Of a DNA stretch of 64,000 nt, positions 33,465-43,177 are shown in pieces; position 1 is the stretch's first letter, and each line of letters opens with the position of its first letter. The position numbers and the translations under genes are program-made. Source of the DNA: Flavobacterium sp. 20NA77.7 (lineage in GTDB: Bacteria; Bacteroidota; Bacteroidia; Flavobacteriales; Flavobacteriaceae). The DNA is taken from assembly GCF_031326205.1 (NCBI RefSeq), contig NZ_CP133721.1:868001-932000 (forward strand), written 5' to 3'. A model generated the notes under the pieces. That model worked only from the letters and a program-made list of their open reading frames with translations. It did not search any database and was not told the origin of the DNA.

Positions 33465-35427
33465 AATTATCTCTTTTTAATTCAATATTACTTATTGGTT
33501 GATAAATTAGAGGTGCATGTTCTATTATAACATCACTTTTATCAAGCCCAAATGCTTTTTCATCACTAATACTAAGATTTTTAAGATGTTTATAACCATT
33601 TAATAATAAACTATCAATTACTTTAAATTCATTCTCAACTGATAAATATTTTTCGATCACAACAAATTTAAAATCAGGTTCAGAATTGTATTTAGTAGAA
33701 CCATCTGGGCGAATGTGTAAATTCAATTCTTTATTTGCCACTAATTCTTGAACTATTTTTTTGAAATACAATTCGGTTTTAGGCTGAATTCTAAACCCAA
33801 CATTAATATTAACTTTTATAACTTTGTCATCAATTAATTCTGAGACATTATAGTTTAATGTGTAAGGTTCATTAGTTCTGTTTAAATGTAAAAACCAATA
33901 AACATCTGCTCTTTTCGGTTTTTTAGAGAAAATAGATTTAATAATTTTTTCTTCTATTTGGTGTCTTCTATCTGCTTTTGTAAGATAAATTAAATGAGTT
34001 GCGAATTTCGGTATTCCATCATCTTCACTCAACTCGGCTAATTGATTACTATATTTACCTAATTCAGTAAATTTTGTAAATCTATTGTGTATATTTCTGG
34101 CATTATACCAAACGTACATAATCATAAAAATTCCTAATTCAAAAAACAAAAACATCCATCTCTCTTTGATTTTTGCTACGTTAGCAATGAAAAATGATGA
34201 TTCTACTATTGCAAATAATCCTACAATTAAGAACACGGCATATTTATTCCATTTTAATCTAAATCTTAAGAAATAACCTAATAATAAAGTTGTCATCATC
34301 ATAGTTATGGTTATTGAAAACCCATATGCGGCTTCCATATGTTCTGAAGAGCGGAAATATAAAATCATTAATACACAACCAAACCATAGCACATTATTTA
34401 CACTAGGAATATAAATTTGACCTTTTAATTCAGAAGGTTGACGCACTGCAACTCTTGGCCAAAAGTTTAAATTTATAGCTTCATTAATTAAAGTATAACT
34501 TCCACTAATTAAAGCTTGGGAAGCAATTACAGTAGCCAAAGTAGCTATGATAATACTAGGCAGTAAAAACCAAGAAGGTATTATTTCAAAAAAAGGATTT
34601 CTACCATTTAAAAAATCTTCGTTTTGGTGCATTAACCAAGCTGCTTGACCTAAATAAGCAGTAACTAAACTTATTTTTACAAAAATCCAGCTAATTCTAA
34701 TGTTTTTTATACCACAATGACCCAAATCAGAATATAAAGCTTCAGCTCCTGTTGTACAAAGGAAAACAGAACCTAATAGCCAAAAACCTTTTGGATATTG
34801 AGTTAGCATTTCATACGCATATTTTGGACTTAAAGCTTTTAAAATATCTGGATGCAGTAAAATTTGACTAAAACCAGCAATTAAAAGCATACTAAACCAA
34901 ACCATCATTATAGGACCAAAAAACTTACCAATTGTTTGTGTGCCAAAGCGTTGAAAAAAGAAAAGTAAGGACAAAATAACGACAACTAAGCTTACAACTA
35001 CATTATTTCCAGCAACGATAATGTCTTGTAAACCATTCACCATTCCTAGACCTTCAACGGCTGATGCAACAGAAATAGGAGGTGTAATAATTCCGTCAGC
35101 TAGAAGGGTTGTAGCTCCTAATACAGCAGGAATTACTAATTTTTTACCATATCTTTTCACTAATGCATACAATGAAAAAATTCCACCTTCACCATTGTTA
35201 TCGCCTTTTAATGTTAACCAAATGTATTTTACAGAAGTTTGTAAAATCAGTGTCCAAAATATAGCAGAAAGTCCACCATAAACTAAAACTTCATCAATTT
35301 TTCTTGTTCCAATAACCGCTTTTAATGCGTACAACGGACTGGTACCTATATCTCCATAAATAATTCCTAATGCGACTAGTAAGGTTGCTGCTGTTACTTT
35401 GTTTGTTGTACCGATTTTTGTTTCCAT
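33451..35427 (-). CDS. kup: KUP/HAK/KT potassium uptake transporter
   Basis: 658 residues with twelve membrane helices in the first 440 residues and a cytoplasmic C-terminal domain. The N-terminal signature is complete: 'ALGIIYGDIGTSPLYALKAV' and 'NNGEGGIFSLYALVKRYGKK', then 'LLADGIITPPISVASAVEGL' and 'TGAEALYSDLGHCGIKNIRI'. It imports K+ with protons. It is read with a barrel protein downstream, and a KdpE/KdpD-like pair stands just upstream on the same strand, so potassium-responsive control is likely. Confidence 0.95.
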   Translation of the reverse strand: METKIGTTNKVTAATLLVALGIIYGDIGTSPLYALKAVIGTRKIDEVLVYGGLSAIFWTLILQTSVKYIWLTLKGDNNGEGGIFSLYALVKRYGKKLVIPAVLGATTLLADGIITPPISVASAVEGLGMVNGLQDIIVAGNNVVVSLVVVILSLLFFFQRFGTQTIGKFFGPIMMVWFSMLLIAGFSQILLHPDILKALSPKYAYEMLTQYPKGFWLLGSVFLCTTGAEALYSDLGHCGIKNIRISWIFVKISLVTAYLGQAAWLMHQNEDFLNGRNPFFEIIPSWFLLPSIIIATLATVIASQALISGSYTLINEAINLNFWPRVAVRQPSELKGQIYIPSVNNVLWFGCVLMILYFRSSEHMEAAYGFSITITMMMTTLLLGYFLRFRLKWNKYAVFLIVGLFAIVESSFFIANVAKIKERWMFLFFELGIFMIMYVWYNARNIHNRFTKFTELGKYSNQLAELSEDDGIPKFATHLIYLTKADRRHQIEEKIIKSIFSKKPKRADVYWFLHLNRTNEPYTLNYNVSELIDDKVIKVNINVGFRIQPKTELYFKKIVQELVANKELNLHIRPDGSTKYNSEPDFKFVVIEKYLSVENEFKVIDSLLLNGYKHLKNLSISDEKAFGLDKSDVIIEHAPLIYQPISNIELKRDNYETR

Positions 35428-35520
35428 ATTTTTATTTCTAATTTATGGTACAAAGTTCGGAGCAATCTTATTGGTAAAATATAAAGAATGATTACTCTAG
35501 TGTAAAGAAAATATAAAGAT

Positions 35521-36198
35521 TTATTGAAATCTATAACCTACGCCACTTTCGGTAATTATATGTTCCGGTGCATTTGGGTTATCTTCAATTTTTTTACGAA
35601 GTGTGCCAACAAAAACTCTTAAGTATTGTGTTTCCGTTTGTGCGCCAACACCCCAAATTTCTTTTAAAATGTATTGATGCGTTAAAACACGCCCTTCATT
35701 TTTTACAAATAAGGATAACAAATTAAATTCTGTGGCCGTTAATTTAATTATTTCATTATTTTTTTTAACAGTATGTGATAATAAATCAATACAAATAGAT
35801 CCAAATTGATAAGTAGTTTCTGTATTTTCAATAGTGCTTCTTCTTACAGATGCTCTAATTCTTGCCATTAGCTCGGCATTCCTAAATGGTTTTGTTAGAT
35901 AATCAGTAGCGCCATTGTCTAATGCTTTTACAATATCTTCTTCTTGATTTAATACAGATAATATAATAATTGATTTGTTGTACCAAGTTCGTAGTTCTTT
36001 CAAAACTTCGTGGCCACTTTTATCTGGCAAACCTAAATCTAAAATTATAACCTCTGGAGTATGATTAGCGGCTAATAAGATGCCTTGCTTACCATTATCA
36101 GATTGAATCACTTTATAATCGTTACTTTCAAGTGTAATTTCTAAAAGTTTTCTAATTTGTGGTTCGTCGTCAATTATAAGAATATCAGCTTTACTCAT
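35521..36198 (-). CDS. KdpE-like OmpR-family response regulator
   Basis: 225 residues. Receiver domain with 'ILIIDDEPQIRKLLEITLES' and phospho-acceptor D in 'VIILDLGLPDKSGHEV', 'DYLTKPFRNAEL', then a winged-helix domain ('KLTATEFNLLSLFVKNEGRV', 'QYLRVFVGTLRKKIEDNPNA', ending 'HIITESGVGYRFQ'). The latter matches KdpE. It overlaps the kinase gene by eight bases. In most bacteria KdpDE controls kdpFABC; here kup is next in line (94 bases) and likely the target. Confidence 0.9.
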   Translation of the reverse strand: MSKADILIIDDEPQIRKLLEITLESNDYKVIQSDNGKQGILLAANHTPEVIILDLGLPDKSGHEVLKELRTWYNKSIIILSVLNQEEDIVKALDNGATDYLTKPFRNAELMARIRASVRRSTIENTETTYQFGSICIDLLSHTVKKNNEIIKLTATEFNLLSLFVKNEGRVLTHQYILKEIWGVGAQTETQYLRVFVGTLRKKIEDNPNAPEHIITESGVGYRFQ

Positions 36199-37243
36199 TT
36201 TTTAAATTATTAATAAAAGTAGTTTCTACTGGTATAAAGATATCAAATTTTAATCCGTTAGGATTGTTGTTTTTCACATCAATTTTTCCATTTAATGCAT
36301 CAACAAAACCTTTTACAATAGACAAACCTAAACCCGTTCCACCTGTTATGGTTTGTGGTACTCTAAAAAATTTATCAAAAATATATGGCAAGTGTTCACT
36401 AGGTATTCCTTTTCCAAAATCTTGAAAAGTTAAAATAAGGTCGTTATTCGAATAATTTGATCCTATTATTATTTTTTTATCTTCAGTGGTATAAAGCAAA
36501 GCATTTTTAATGATATTTATTGCAATTTGTTCCAAAAAACCAACATCCATTTTACAAATAGGTAAGGTATCATTGAATTGAAAATTAATTCTTGCGTTAT
36601 TTTGAAAATTATTTTTAATAATTCGATAAAATTCTTCGTTAACATCACACCATTCTAGTTTAGGTTTTAAAGTTCCAGACTCTAATCTGCTCATATTTAG
36701 TAAGTTTTCGACTTGATAGTTGAGCTTTAAACCAGCAACAGCTATTTCGTTTAATAATAAGACTCTATTTTCATTACTAAGTTTGCCTTCTAATTCTTGC
36801 AATGTATCAACCGATCCAATTATAGCCGAAATTGGAGTTTTTAACTCATGAGATAAGGAATTCAATAAAGTATTATACAATTTCAATGTTTTTTCTTTTT
36901 CTTCTTTTTCTAATGCTTTTTTTTCTATTTTCTTTAGTTTGAATAATAAGACACTATTAATTAAGGCAACAATGAAATACATTATAAACATCAGTATATC
37001 TTCTGGATTGCTAATATGAAAAGTAAATATTGGCGGGATAAACAAAAAATTCCAAATAATTGCACTTAGAATTGCAGATAAAATCGTTGGCATAATATCA
37101 AATACCATTGCATGTGAGGATACTAATAATAGTAATAGTAATGCAATTATTTTATAATTTAAATAGTCAACAAGAAAAAAAAGGATACAAACAACCATAA
37201 GTATAGAAATGGCTACATATATGTATTGTTTTAGTTTATTCAT
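36191..37243 (-). CDS. Short KdpD-like sensor histidine kinase
   Basis: 350 residues: four short membrane helices (DUF4118-like, about 10-110) and a kinase core with the H-box 'TLLNSLSHELKTPISAIIGS', N-box 'IAINIIKNALLY', 'FQDFGKGIP' and 'TGGTGLGLSIVKGFVDALNG'. The large N-terminal KdpD and universal-stress-protein domains of full KdpD (nearly 900 residues) are absent, so this is only the C-terminal half. In some Bacteroidota the N-terminal half is a separate gene; none is in this window. It probably senses potassium or envelope state through the membrane part. Confidence 0.88.
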   Translation of the reverse strand: MNKLKQYIYVAISILMVVCILFFLVDYLNYKIIALLLLLLVSSHAMVFDIMPTILSAILSAIIWNFLFIPPIFTFHISNPEDILMFIMYFIVALINSVLLFKLKKIEKKALEKEEKEKTLKLYNTLLNSLSHELKTPISAIIGSVDTLQELEGKLSNENRVLLLNEIAVAGLKLNYQVENLLNMSRLESGTLKPKLEWCDVNEEFYRIIKNNFQNNARINFQFNDTLPICKMDVGFLEQIAINIIKNALLYTTEDKKIIIGSNYSNNDLILTFQDFGKGIPSEHLPYIFDKFFRVPQTITGGTGLGLSIVKGFVDALNGKIDVKNNNPNGLKFDIFIPVETTFINNLKNE

Positions 37244-37324
37244 TTTTCTATAATTTATATTTTTATCTTACATTATCAATTCGTAAAACTCCCAAATCGT
37301 AAATCCTAATTAATGCTAGGTTTT

Positions 37325-37358
37325 GAGAAATGGCTGTCTTTGTCCAGTATACAGTATT
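37325..37358. repeat. Dispersed 34-bp element, copy 2
   Basis: Partner of 31927-31960, starting GAGAAATGGCTGTCTTTG and containing CCAGTATACAGTATT. It lies in the 263-base gap (37244-37506) between the kinase and the SnoaL-like gene, a gap otherwise made of AT-rich low-complexity units. Confidence 0.7.
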
Positions 37359-37506
37359 TGGTTGTTAGTAATATTCAAATTTTCAAATTCACACATCAAC
37401 TCATTATTAATTCTCAATTGTAAATTATTAGCTGTATCACAAAGTTTCAAAAAGTTACCACAAAAGATACAAAATTAAATATCAATTACCTATTATCAAT
37501 TCTCCA

Positions 37507-37947
37507 TTACTTTTTCTTCCTGCGTGTGTCTATCAAATGCACAATTTTCCATTGATTATTTTCTAAAATCAAGGTAAAAGCATTTACGCCACCATGGCTA
37601 TATGTTCCATTTATGTAAAATTCATAAGGTGTCCAAACGTGTGCCATGCTGCCATCAATTTTAACTTCAAAATTAAGTAAACGCTCCTCAAATTTGATAT
37701 TCTCAGGAATTTTTGTCATCGATTTAAAAAAATCTGTTGCTTTTTCCTCTATTAATTTTGTACCTTTTGTACTTTCATTAATCGATTGCAACAACATTTT
37801 TTCATGACAAAAGTTTTTCATTTTGATGGTATCTTTTGCGTGAAATCCTTCAAAAAATGTTTGTATTGTTGCTTTAACTTTGGCTTCTTGAGCGTGCATC
37901 GAAACGCTTATCAAACATAATCCTAGTACAATAATTTTTTTCATCAT
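37507..37947 (-). CDS. SnoaL/NTF2-like secreted protein
   Basis: 146 residues. Signal peptide 'KKIIVLGLCLISVSMHA' followed by one NTF2-like cone: 'KATIQTFFEGFHAKDTIKMK' at the start, 'AHVWTPYEFYINGTYSHGGV' and 'NAFTLILENNQWKIVHLIDT' at the end. Such domains bind small ligands or act as simple enzymes; the function here is unknown. It sits alone between repeat-rich gaps and is divergent from panB. Confidence 0.8.
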   Translation of the reverse strand: MMKKIIVLGLCLISVSMHAQEAKVKATIQTFFEGFHAKDTIKMKNFCHEKMLLQSINESTKGTKLIEEKATDFFKSMTKIPENIKFEERLLNFEVKIDGSMAHVWTPYEFYINGTYSHGGVNAFTLILENNQWKIVHLIDTRRKKK

Positions 37948-37990
37948 AATAAATATTCATTATACAAAATAAGTAGTTTTTTTAGAATTA

Positions 37991-38022
37991 TTGTTACATT
38001 CCATAACTTTATCTTAATTTTG
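37991..38022 (+). promoter_or_regulatory. panB promoter (-33/-7)
   Basis: TTG (37991-37993), 21 bases, then TAATTTTG (38015-38022), a full match to TAnnTTTG. The ATG follows 68 bases later. Confidence 0.55.
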
Positions 38023-38090
38023 CTTCTTAAATTTTTCGGATAATCATTAGAAAACAAATTTCTGATTTCTGATTTCTAATTCTTAATAAA

Positions 38091-38909
38091 ATGTCTGTAG
38101 CAAAAAACGATTACAAAAGAATCACGACCAAGTCTTTAGTTGACATGAAACGTAAAGGAGAAAAAATTTCTATGCTCACGGCTTATGACTATACAATGGC
38201 TAAAATTGTTGATACTGCTGGAGTTGATGTTATTTTAGTGGGTGATTCTGCTAGTAATGTGATGGCAGGACATGAAACGACATTACCTATCACATTAGAT
38301 CAAATGATTTATCATGCTGCTGCAGTAGTGCGTGCTGCTGAACGCGCTTTAGTGGTGGTAGATTTGCCTTTTGGAACCTATCAATCTGATTCAAAAGAAG
38401 CCTTACGTTCATCAATACGTATTATGAAAGAGAGTGGAGGACATGCCGTAAAATTAGAAGGTGGAAGTGAGATTTCGGGTTCAATAAAAAAAATATTAAA
38501 TGCAGGTATACCTGTTATGGGACATCTGGGATTAACACCACAATCTATATATAAATTTGGAACGTATACTGTTCGTGCTAAAGAAGATGCTGAAGCAGAA
38601 AAATTAATTGAAGATGCAAAATTATTAGAACAACTTGGTTGTTTTGCTCTGGTGCTTGAAAAAATACCTGCCGATTTAGCGACTCGTGTTGCACAAAGTA
38701 TTTCAATTCCTGTAATTGGTATTGGTGCAGGTGCTGGCGTAGACGGACAAGTATTAGTGTTGCACGATATGGTGGGTATGACCCACGAATTTAGCCCTCG
38801 ATTTTTACGTCGTTATATGAATTTATTTGAAGATATGACTAAAGCTATTGGAAATTATGTTACAGATGTTAAATCTAAGGACTTTCCAAATGCGAGTGAA
38901 CAGTATTGA
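38091..38909 (+). CDS. panB: 3-methyl-2-oxobutanoate hydroxymethyltransferase
   Basis: 272 residues. TIM-barrel enzyme of pantothenate synthesis: it adds a hydroxymethyl group from methylenetetrahydrofolate to ketoisovalerate, giving ketopantoate. Clear motifs: '[20 protein letters not shown]', '[20 protein letters not shown]' (metal-binding D in V-G-D-S), '[11 protein letters not shown]', '[17 protein letters not shown]' and '[20 protein letters not shown]'. Length is usual. No other pan gene is adjacent. Confidence 0.96.
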   Translation: MSVAKNDYKRITTKSLVDMKRKGEKISMLTAYDYTMAKIVDTAGVDVILVGDSASNVMAGHETTLPITLDQMIYHAAAVVRAAERALVVVDLPFGTYQSDSKEALRSSIRIMKESGGHAVKLEGGSEISGSIKKILNAGIPVMGHLGLTPQSIYKFGTYTVRAKEDAEAEKLIEDAKLLEQLGCFALVLEKIPADLATRVAQSISIPVIGIGAGAGVDGQVLVLHDMVGMTHEFSPRFLRRYMNLFEDMTKAIGNYVTDVKSKDFPNASEQY

Positions 38910-38919
38910 TTGAGGTGAC

Positions 38920-39000
38920 GGGTAATTAGTAATTGGTAATTAGTAATTGGTAATTGGTAATGGGTGATTGGTAATGGGTGATGGGTGATGGGTGATGGAT
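38920..39000. repeat. Low-complexity GGTAATTAGTAATT / GGGTGATG array
   Basis: Irregular tandem runs of 'ggtaattagtaatt' pass into four copies of GGTGATG-type units between panB and the pseudouridine synthase gene. Slippage-prone; no gene in it. Confidence 0.85.
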
Positions 39001-39058
39001 GAAAAGGAAGTATCTATTCATAAACATTCAGAACTAAAAATCGAATAAGTAATATAGA

Positions 39059-39748
39059 ATGAAAATAGTATCTACATCAACTAATTTAAACATACTTTTT
39101 GAGGATAATCATTTGATTGTTATCAATAAACGTGTGGGCGATTTAGTTCAAGGAGATCAAACAGGTGATGCTTCTCTGGTCGATATTATTAAAGAATATA
39201 TTAAAGTCAAATACAATAAGCCAGGTGCGGTTTTTTTAGGAGTAGTACATCGATTAGACCGTCCCACGTCTGGTGTTGTGGTGTTTGCAAAAACATCTAA
39301 AGCGCTCACTCGACTGAATGAAACATTTAAGAATAGAGAAACACAAAAAACCTATTGGGCTATAGTTAAAAATAGACCTCCACAACAACAAGATACACTT
39401 ATTCATTACATTAAACGTAATCCTAAAAATAATACTTCGAAAGCGCATATTCACGAAGTGCCTGATAGTAAAAAAGCGAGTTTGGATTATAAAATTATTC
39501 AAGAATTAACAAGTTATTTTGCACTTGAAGTGGATTTGCATACAGGGCGTCATCATCAAATTAGGGCACAATTAGCGGCTATAGGTTGCCCTATAAAGGG
39601 TGACTTAAAATATGGTTTTGATCGAAGTAACCCAGATGGAGGCATACACTTGCATGCACGACAGTTGGTATTAATACATCCTGTAACCAAAGAAAATATG
39701 GTGTTTACTGCACCTACACCTGACGAAACCTTGTGGAATTTACTTTGA
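39059..39748 (+). CDS. RluA-family RNA pseudouridine synthase
   Basis: 229 residues. 'VVHRLDRPTSGVVVFAKTSK' is the RluA catalytic motif, with D in H-R-L-D-R as the nucleophile, and 'LHTGRHHQIRAQLAAIGCPI' and 'GGIHLHARQLVLIHPVTKE' follow. It lacks an S4 domain and is close to the minimal catalytic size, so its target (23S rRNA or tRNA) cannot be told. It is preceded by a repeat array and followed by tpx with its own promoter. Confidence 0.93.
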   Translation: MKIVSTSTNLNILFEDNHLIVINKRVGDLVQGDQTGDASLVDIIKEYIKVKYNKPGAVFLGVVHRLDRPTSGVVVFAKTSKALTRLNETFKNRETQKTYWAIVKNRPPQQQDTLIHYIKRNPKNNTSKAHIHEVPDSKKASLDYKIIQELTSYFALEVDLHTGRHHQIRAQLAAIGCPIKGDLKYGFDRSNPDGGIHLHARQLVLIHPVTKENMVFTAPTPDETLWNLL

Positions 39749-39762
39749 TTTTTTAGCATAAG

Positions 39763-39799
39763 TTTGTGATAGAAATACTAATATTATTTTGTATTTTTG
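39763..39799 (+). promoter_or_regulatory. Candidate tpx promoter
   Basis: TATTTTTG (39792-39799) matches TAnnTTTG and lies 18 bases before the ATG at 39818. TTTG at 39763-39766 is 25 bases upstream, slightly long for a -33 element. Confidence 0.45.
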
Positions 39800-39817
39800 G
39801 CATTTAAAACTAAAAAA

Positions 39818-40315
39818 ATGGCAACAGTAACTTTGGGTGGAAACCCTACACATACAAATGGCACATTACCTACTATAGGAAGTCCAGCTCCAGCATTTCA
39901 ATTAATTGATACCAATTTAGCAACAGTACACTTAGCAGATTTTGCAGGACAAAATGTTATTTTAAATATTTTTCCAAGTATAGATACACCCACTTGTGCT
40001 ACTTCCGTGCGTACATTTAATACGTTAGCATCTCAATTGCCAAATACAAAAGTACTATGTATTTCTAGAGATTTACCTTTTGCTCAAAAACGTTTTTGTG
40101 GAAGCGAAGGCTTAGAAAATGTAATTAACCTATCTGATTTTCAAGAAGCAAGTTTTGGAAAAGCGTATGGAGTTTTGTTAACCGATGGGAAATTAGCAGG
40201 TTTACATGCAAGAGCAATCGTGGTTATTAATGGAGCAGGAGAAGTGGTACACACTGAGTTAGTAGCTGAAATAGCTAACGAACCTAACTATGAAGCAGCA
40301 CTAAAATCGTTATAA
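39818..40315 (+). CDS. tpx: Thiol peroxidase (Tpx, atypical 2-Cys peroxiredoxin)
   Basis: 165 residues from the ATG at 39818 (an upstream TTG frame to 39797 overlaps the promoter and is rejected). Peroxidatic cysteine C60 in 'NIFPSIDTPTCATSVRTFN' and resolving cysteine C94 in 'FAQKRFCGSEGLENV' are the Tpx pair. It reduces hydrogen peroxide and alkyl peroxides with thioredoxin. It heads a short run with dgkA (17 bases apart) and ftsK. Confidence 0.95.
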   Translation: MATVTLGGNPTHTNGTLPTIGSPAPAFQLIDTNLATVHLADFAGQNVILNIFPSIDTPTCATSVRTFNTLASQLPNTKVLCISRDLPFAQKRFCGSEGLENVINLSDFQEASFGKAYGVLLTDGKLAGLHARAIVVINGAGEVVHTELVAEIANEPNYEAALKSL

Positions 40316-40332
40316 AAAGGATACAGGTTTTT

Positions 40333-40701
40333 ATGAAACAAGATAATCAATTTATTTCAGGAAGAATTAAAAGTGTAAAATTTGCAGTTCTTGGCGCAAT
40401 TAAATTAATTACTACCGAACACAGTGTAATGGTTCAATCTTCGTTAGCTGTATTCATGACAGGAGCGGGATTTTATTTTTCTATTTCACGTGAAGAATGG
40501 ATGATACAAATCTTAGCCTTTGGGCTTGTATTAGGTATCGAAGGATTGAATACTGCTGTAGAGAAAATAGCTGATTTCATTCATCCAGATTACCACGAAC
40601 GCATCGGTTTTATTAAAGATATAGCTGCAGGAGCTGTGTTTTTCGCAGCATTGAGCGCTATGGCTATTGGTGCCTTAATTTATCTTCCTAAAATTTTATA
40701 A
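40333..40701 (+). CDS. Diacylglycerol/undecaprenol kinase family protein
   Basis: 122 residues with three membrane helices. 'ISGRIKSVKFAVLGAIKLIT' and 'LVLGIEGLNTAVEKIADFI' with the catalytic E-x-x-N-T-A-x-E motif identify the DgkA family. It phosphorylates diacylglycerol or undecaprenol in the inner membrane; Gram-positive-like forms prefer undecaprenol and the sequence does not settle it. It lies between tpx and ftsK with short gaps and is likely co-transcribed. Confidence 0.92.
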   Translation: MKQDNQFISGRIKSVKFAVLGAIKLITTEHSVMVQSSLAVFMTGAGFYFSISREEWMIQILAFGLVLGIEGLNTAVEKIADFIHPDYHERIGFIKDIAAGAVFFAALSAMAIGALIYLPKIL

Positions 40702-40711
40702 ATTATACTAA

Positions 40712-43168
40712 ATGACAAAGAAAGAATCAACATCAACTCCCATATTAAAAACGAGTAGAGGACAAAAATTTGTTTTTGGTGTATTCCTCATACTTACAGC
40801 ATTGGTTTTGCTGTTATCGTTTATATCCTATTACGTGTCAGGTGCTAATGATCAAAGTCAAGTAGCACAAGTAGCAGATAGAACGGTAGCCGTAGAAAAT
40901 TGGCTAGGTAAAGCGGGTGCATGGCTTGCGCAAATGATTGTTTACCAAGGTTTTGGTGTGGCTTCGTTTTTGTTTGTGAAAATTATCTTTATGTTCGGGG
41001 CGTATTTGGTAGTTGATTTGCCTTTAGCTAAATTAAGAAAGTCATTGTTCTGGGATTTATTCCTTGTCTTAACTATTTCAATTCTATTTGGCTTACTTTG
41101 GGATGTGATGCCTTTTATGTCTGGAGTGGTGGGGTATGAAATCAATAGCTTTATTTCAGATTATATAGGAACTATTGGAACTGTATTATTATTAATATTA
41201 AATGTTGTTATTTTCTTAATCTTTAAACTAAAAGTAGATCCTGATAAAGTAAAAGACTTTTTAGAAAGAGATGCTACATCTGACCTTGAAGCAGTAGAAA
41301 TAAAAGATGAAACTACTGATGAAGTAGTTGTAAATGAGGAAGATGAGCCTAAGAAAGTAACTCCAATTGTACCTAGTACAACGCCTATTATTGAGGAAGA
41401 AGAAGACGATTCTTGGAAAGAAATAAGAAAGATAGAACAACCTGAAACAACTTCTTTTCAAGTAGATAAAGAAGCGTTAAAACCAACTATTTTAAACACT
41501 TCTGAACCGCATTTGCCAAAGGAAGTCCTGACGCCCCCAATCTCTAAGCAACCTGAAATCATAACCACTAACGATTCTAATTTTGTTATTGAAAAACCAG
41601 AAGAAGAAGATGTTGTAGAAGCCAGTCTAGCGCAGAAATTAGTTCAAGATTTTGGCGAATTTGATCCTACTTTAGAGTTGTCAAATTACCAGTTTCCGTC
41701 TATTGAATTGTTAAAAGAATACAGCGGAAGTGGCATTACCATTAATCAAACGGAGTTAGAAGAAAATAAAAACAGAATTTTAGAAACGCTTCGCAATTAT
41801 AAAATTGATATTGCGCAAATTAAAGCTACGGTAGGGCCTACGGTTACGTTATATGAAATCGTACCCGAAGCAGGTATTCGAATTTCTAAAATTAAAAGTT
41901 TAGAAGATGATATTGCCTTATCCTTATCCGCATTAGGAATACGTATTATTGCGCCTATTCCTGGAAAAGGAACTATTGGTATAGAAGTGCCAAATGCCAA
42001 TCCGTCAATGGTATCGATGAAAGGGGTTATTGCTTCCCCTAAGTTTCAACAGGCAGAAATGGAATTGCCTATTGCGTTAGGAAAAACAATTTCAAACGAA
42101 ACCTTTGTAGTCGATTTAGCAAAAATGCCACACTTGTTAATGGCAGGTGCTACAGGACAAGGAAAATCGGTAGGTTTAAATGCGGTGTTGACTTCTATTT
42201 TATATAAAAAACATCCTGCTGAGGTAAAATTTGTATTGGTCGATCCAAAGAAGGTGGAGTTGACATTATTTAATAAAATTGAGCGACATTACTTGGCTAA
42301 ATTGCCCGATACAAGCGATGCCATCATTACAGATAACGCTAAAGTAATCAATACGTTAAATTCGTTGTGTATAGAAATGGACAACCGTTACAACTTATTA
42401 AAAGATGCCTCGGTTAGAAACATTAAAGAGTACAATGAGAAGTTTAAAAATAGACGATTAAATCCTGAAAATGGTCATCGCTTTTTGCCGTACATTATTT
42501 TAGTAGTCGATGAGTTTGCCGATTTAATTATGACAGCGGGTAAAGAAGTAGAAACACCTATTGCACGTTTGGCTCAGTTGGCACGTGCTATTGGTATTCA
42601 CTTGATTATTGCTACACAACGACCGTCGGTAAATGTTATTACGGGTATAATTAAGGCCAATTTCCCTGCTCGTATTGCCTTTAGAGTAACTTCTAAAATA
42701 GATTCACGTACCATTCTTGATAGTCAAGGAGCAGACCAATTAATTGGTCGAGGAGATTTATTGTATACGCAAGGAAATGATTTAGTGCGTGTGCAATGTG
42801 CTTTTGTAGATACACCAGAAGTAGAAAAGATTTGTGATTTTATTGGTGCCCAAAAAGCCTATCCTAATGCGTATTTATTACCAGAGTATGTAGGTGAAGA
42901 AAGTGGCATCAATCTTGATATAGATATTTCAGAACGCGATTCATTGTTTAGAGAAGCTGCCGAAGTAGTGGTAACCGCACAACAAGGTTCGGCATCGTTA
43001 ATTCAACGTAAATTAAAATTAGGATACAACCGTGCCGGTAGGTTAATTGACCAATTAGAAGCAGCAGGTATTGTGGGCTCTTTTGAAGGCAGTAAAGCCA
43101 GAGCGGTATTGATCCCAGATTTAGTAGCTTTGGAACAATTTTTTGCCAACGAACAACATAATTTATAG
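40712..43168 (+). CDS. ftsK: FtsK/SpoIIIE DNA translocase
   Basis: 818 residues. Four membrane helices (about 20-175), an acidic and proline-rich linker (180-320, 'IVPSTTPIIEEEEDDSWKEI'), then the RecA-like motor with Walker A 'LMAGATGQGKSVGLNAVLTS' and Walker B 'YIILVVDEFADLIMTAG', and a C-terminal gamma winged helix ('SASLIQRKLKLGYNRAGRLI'). It pumps chromosome ends through the closing septum and activates XerCD at dif by reading KOPS-like sites. The gene opens the ftsK - lolA-like - lptF/G - ribB series typical of the group. Confidence 0.96.
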   Translation: MTKKESTSTPILKTSRGQKFVFGVFLILTALVLLLSFISYYVSGANDQSQVAQVADRTVAVENWLGKAGAWLAQMIVYQGFGVASFLFVKIIFMFGAYLVVDLPLAKLRKSLFWDLFLVLTISILFGLLWDVMPFMSGVVGYEINSFISDYIGTIGTVLLLILNVVIFLIFKLKVDPDKVKDFLERDATSDLEAVEIKDETTDEVVVNEEDEPKKVTPIVPSTTPIIEEEEDDSWKEIRKIEQPETTSFQVDKEALKPTILNTSEPHLPKEVLTPPISKQPEIITTNDSNFVIEKPEEEDVVEASLAQKLVQDFGEFDPTLELSNYQFPSIELLKEYSGSGITINQTELEENKNRILETLRNYKIDIAQIKATVGPTVTLYEIVPEAGIRISKIKSLEDDIALSLSALGIRIIAPIPGKGTIGIEVPNANPSMVSMKGVIASPKFQQAEMELPIALGKTISNETFVVDLAKMPHLLMAGATGQGKSVGLNAVLTSILYKKHPAEVKFVLVDPKKVELTLFNKIERHYLAKLPDTSDAIITDNAKVINTLNSLCIEMDNRYNLLKDASVRNIKEYNEKFKNRRLNPENGHRFLPYIILVVDEFADLIMTAGKEVETPIARLAQLARAIGIHLIIATQRPSVNVITGIIKANFPARIAFRVTSKIDSRTILDSQGADQLIGRGDLLYTQGNDLVRVQCAFVDTPEVEKICDFIGAQKAYPNAYLLPEYVGEESGINLDIDISERDSLFREAAEVVVTAQQGSASLIQRKLKLGYNRAGRLIDQLEAAGIVGSFEGSKARAVLIPDLVALEQFFANEQHNL

Positions 43169-43177
43169 TCCCATTAC

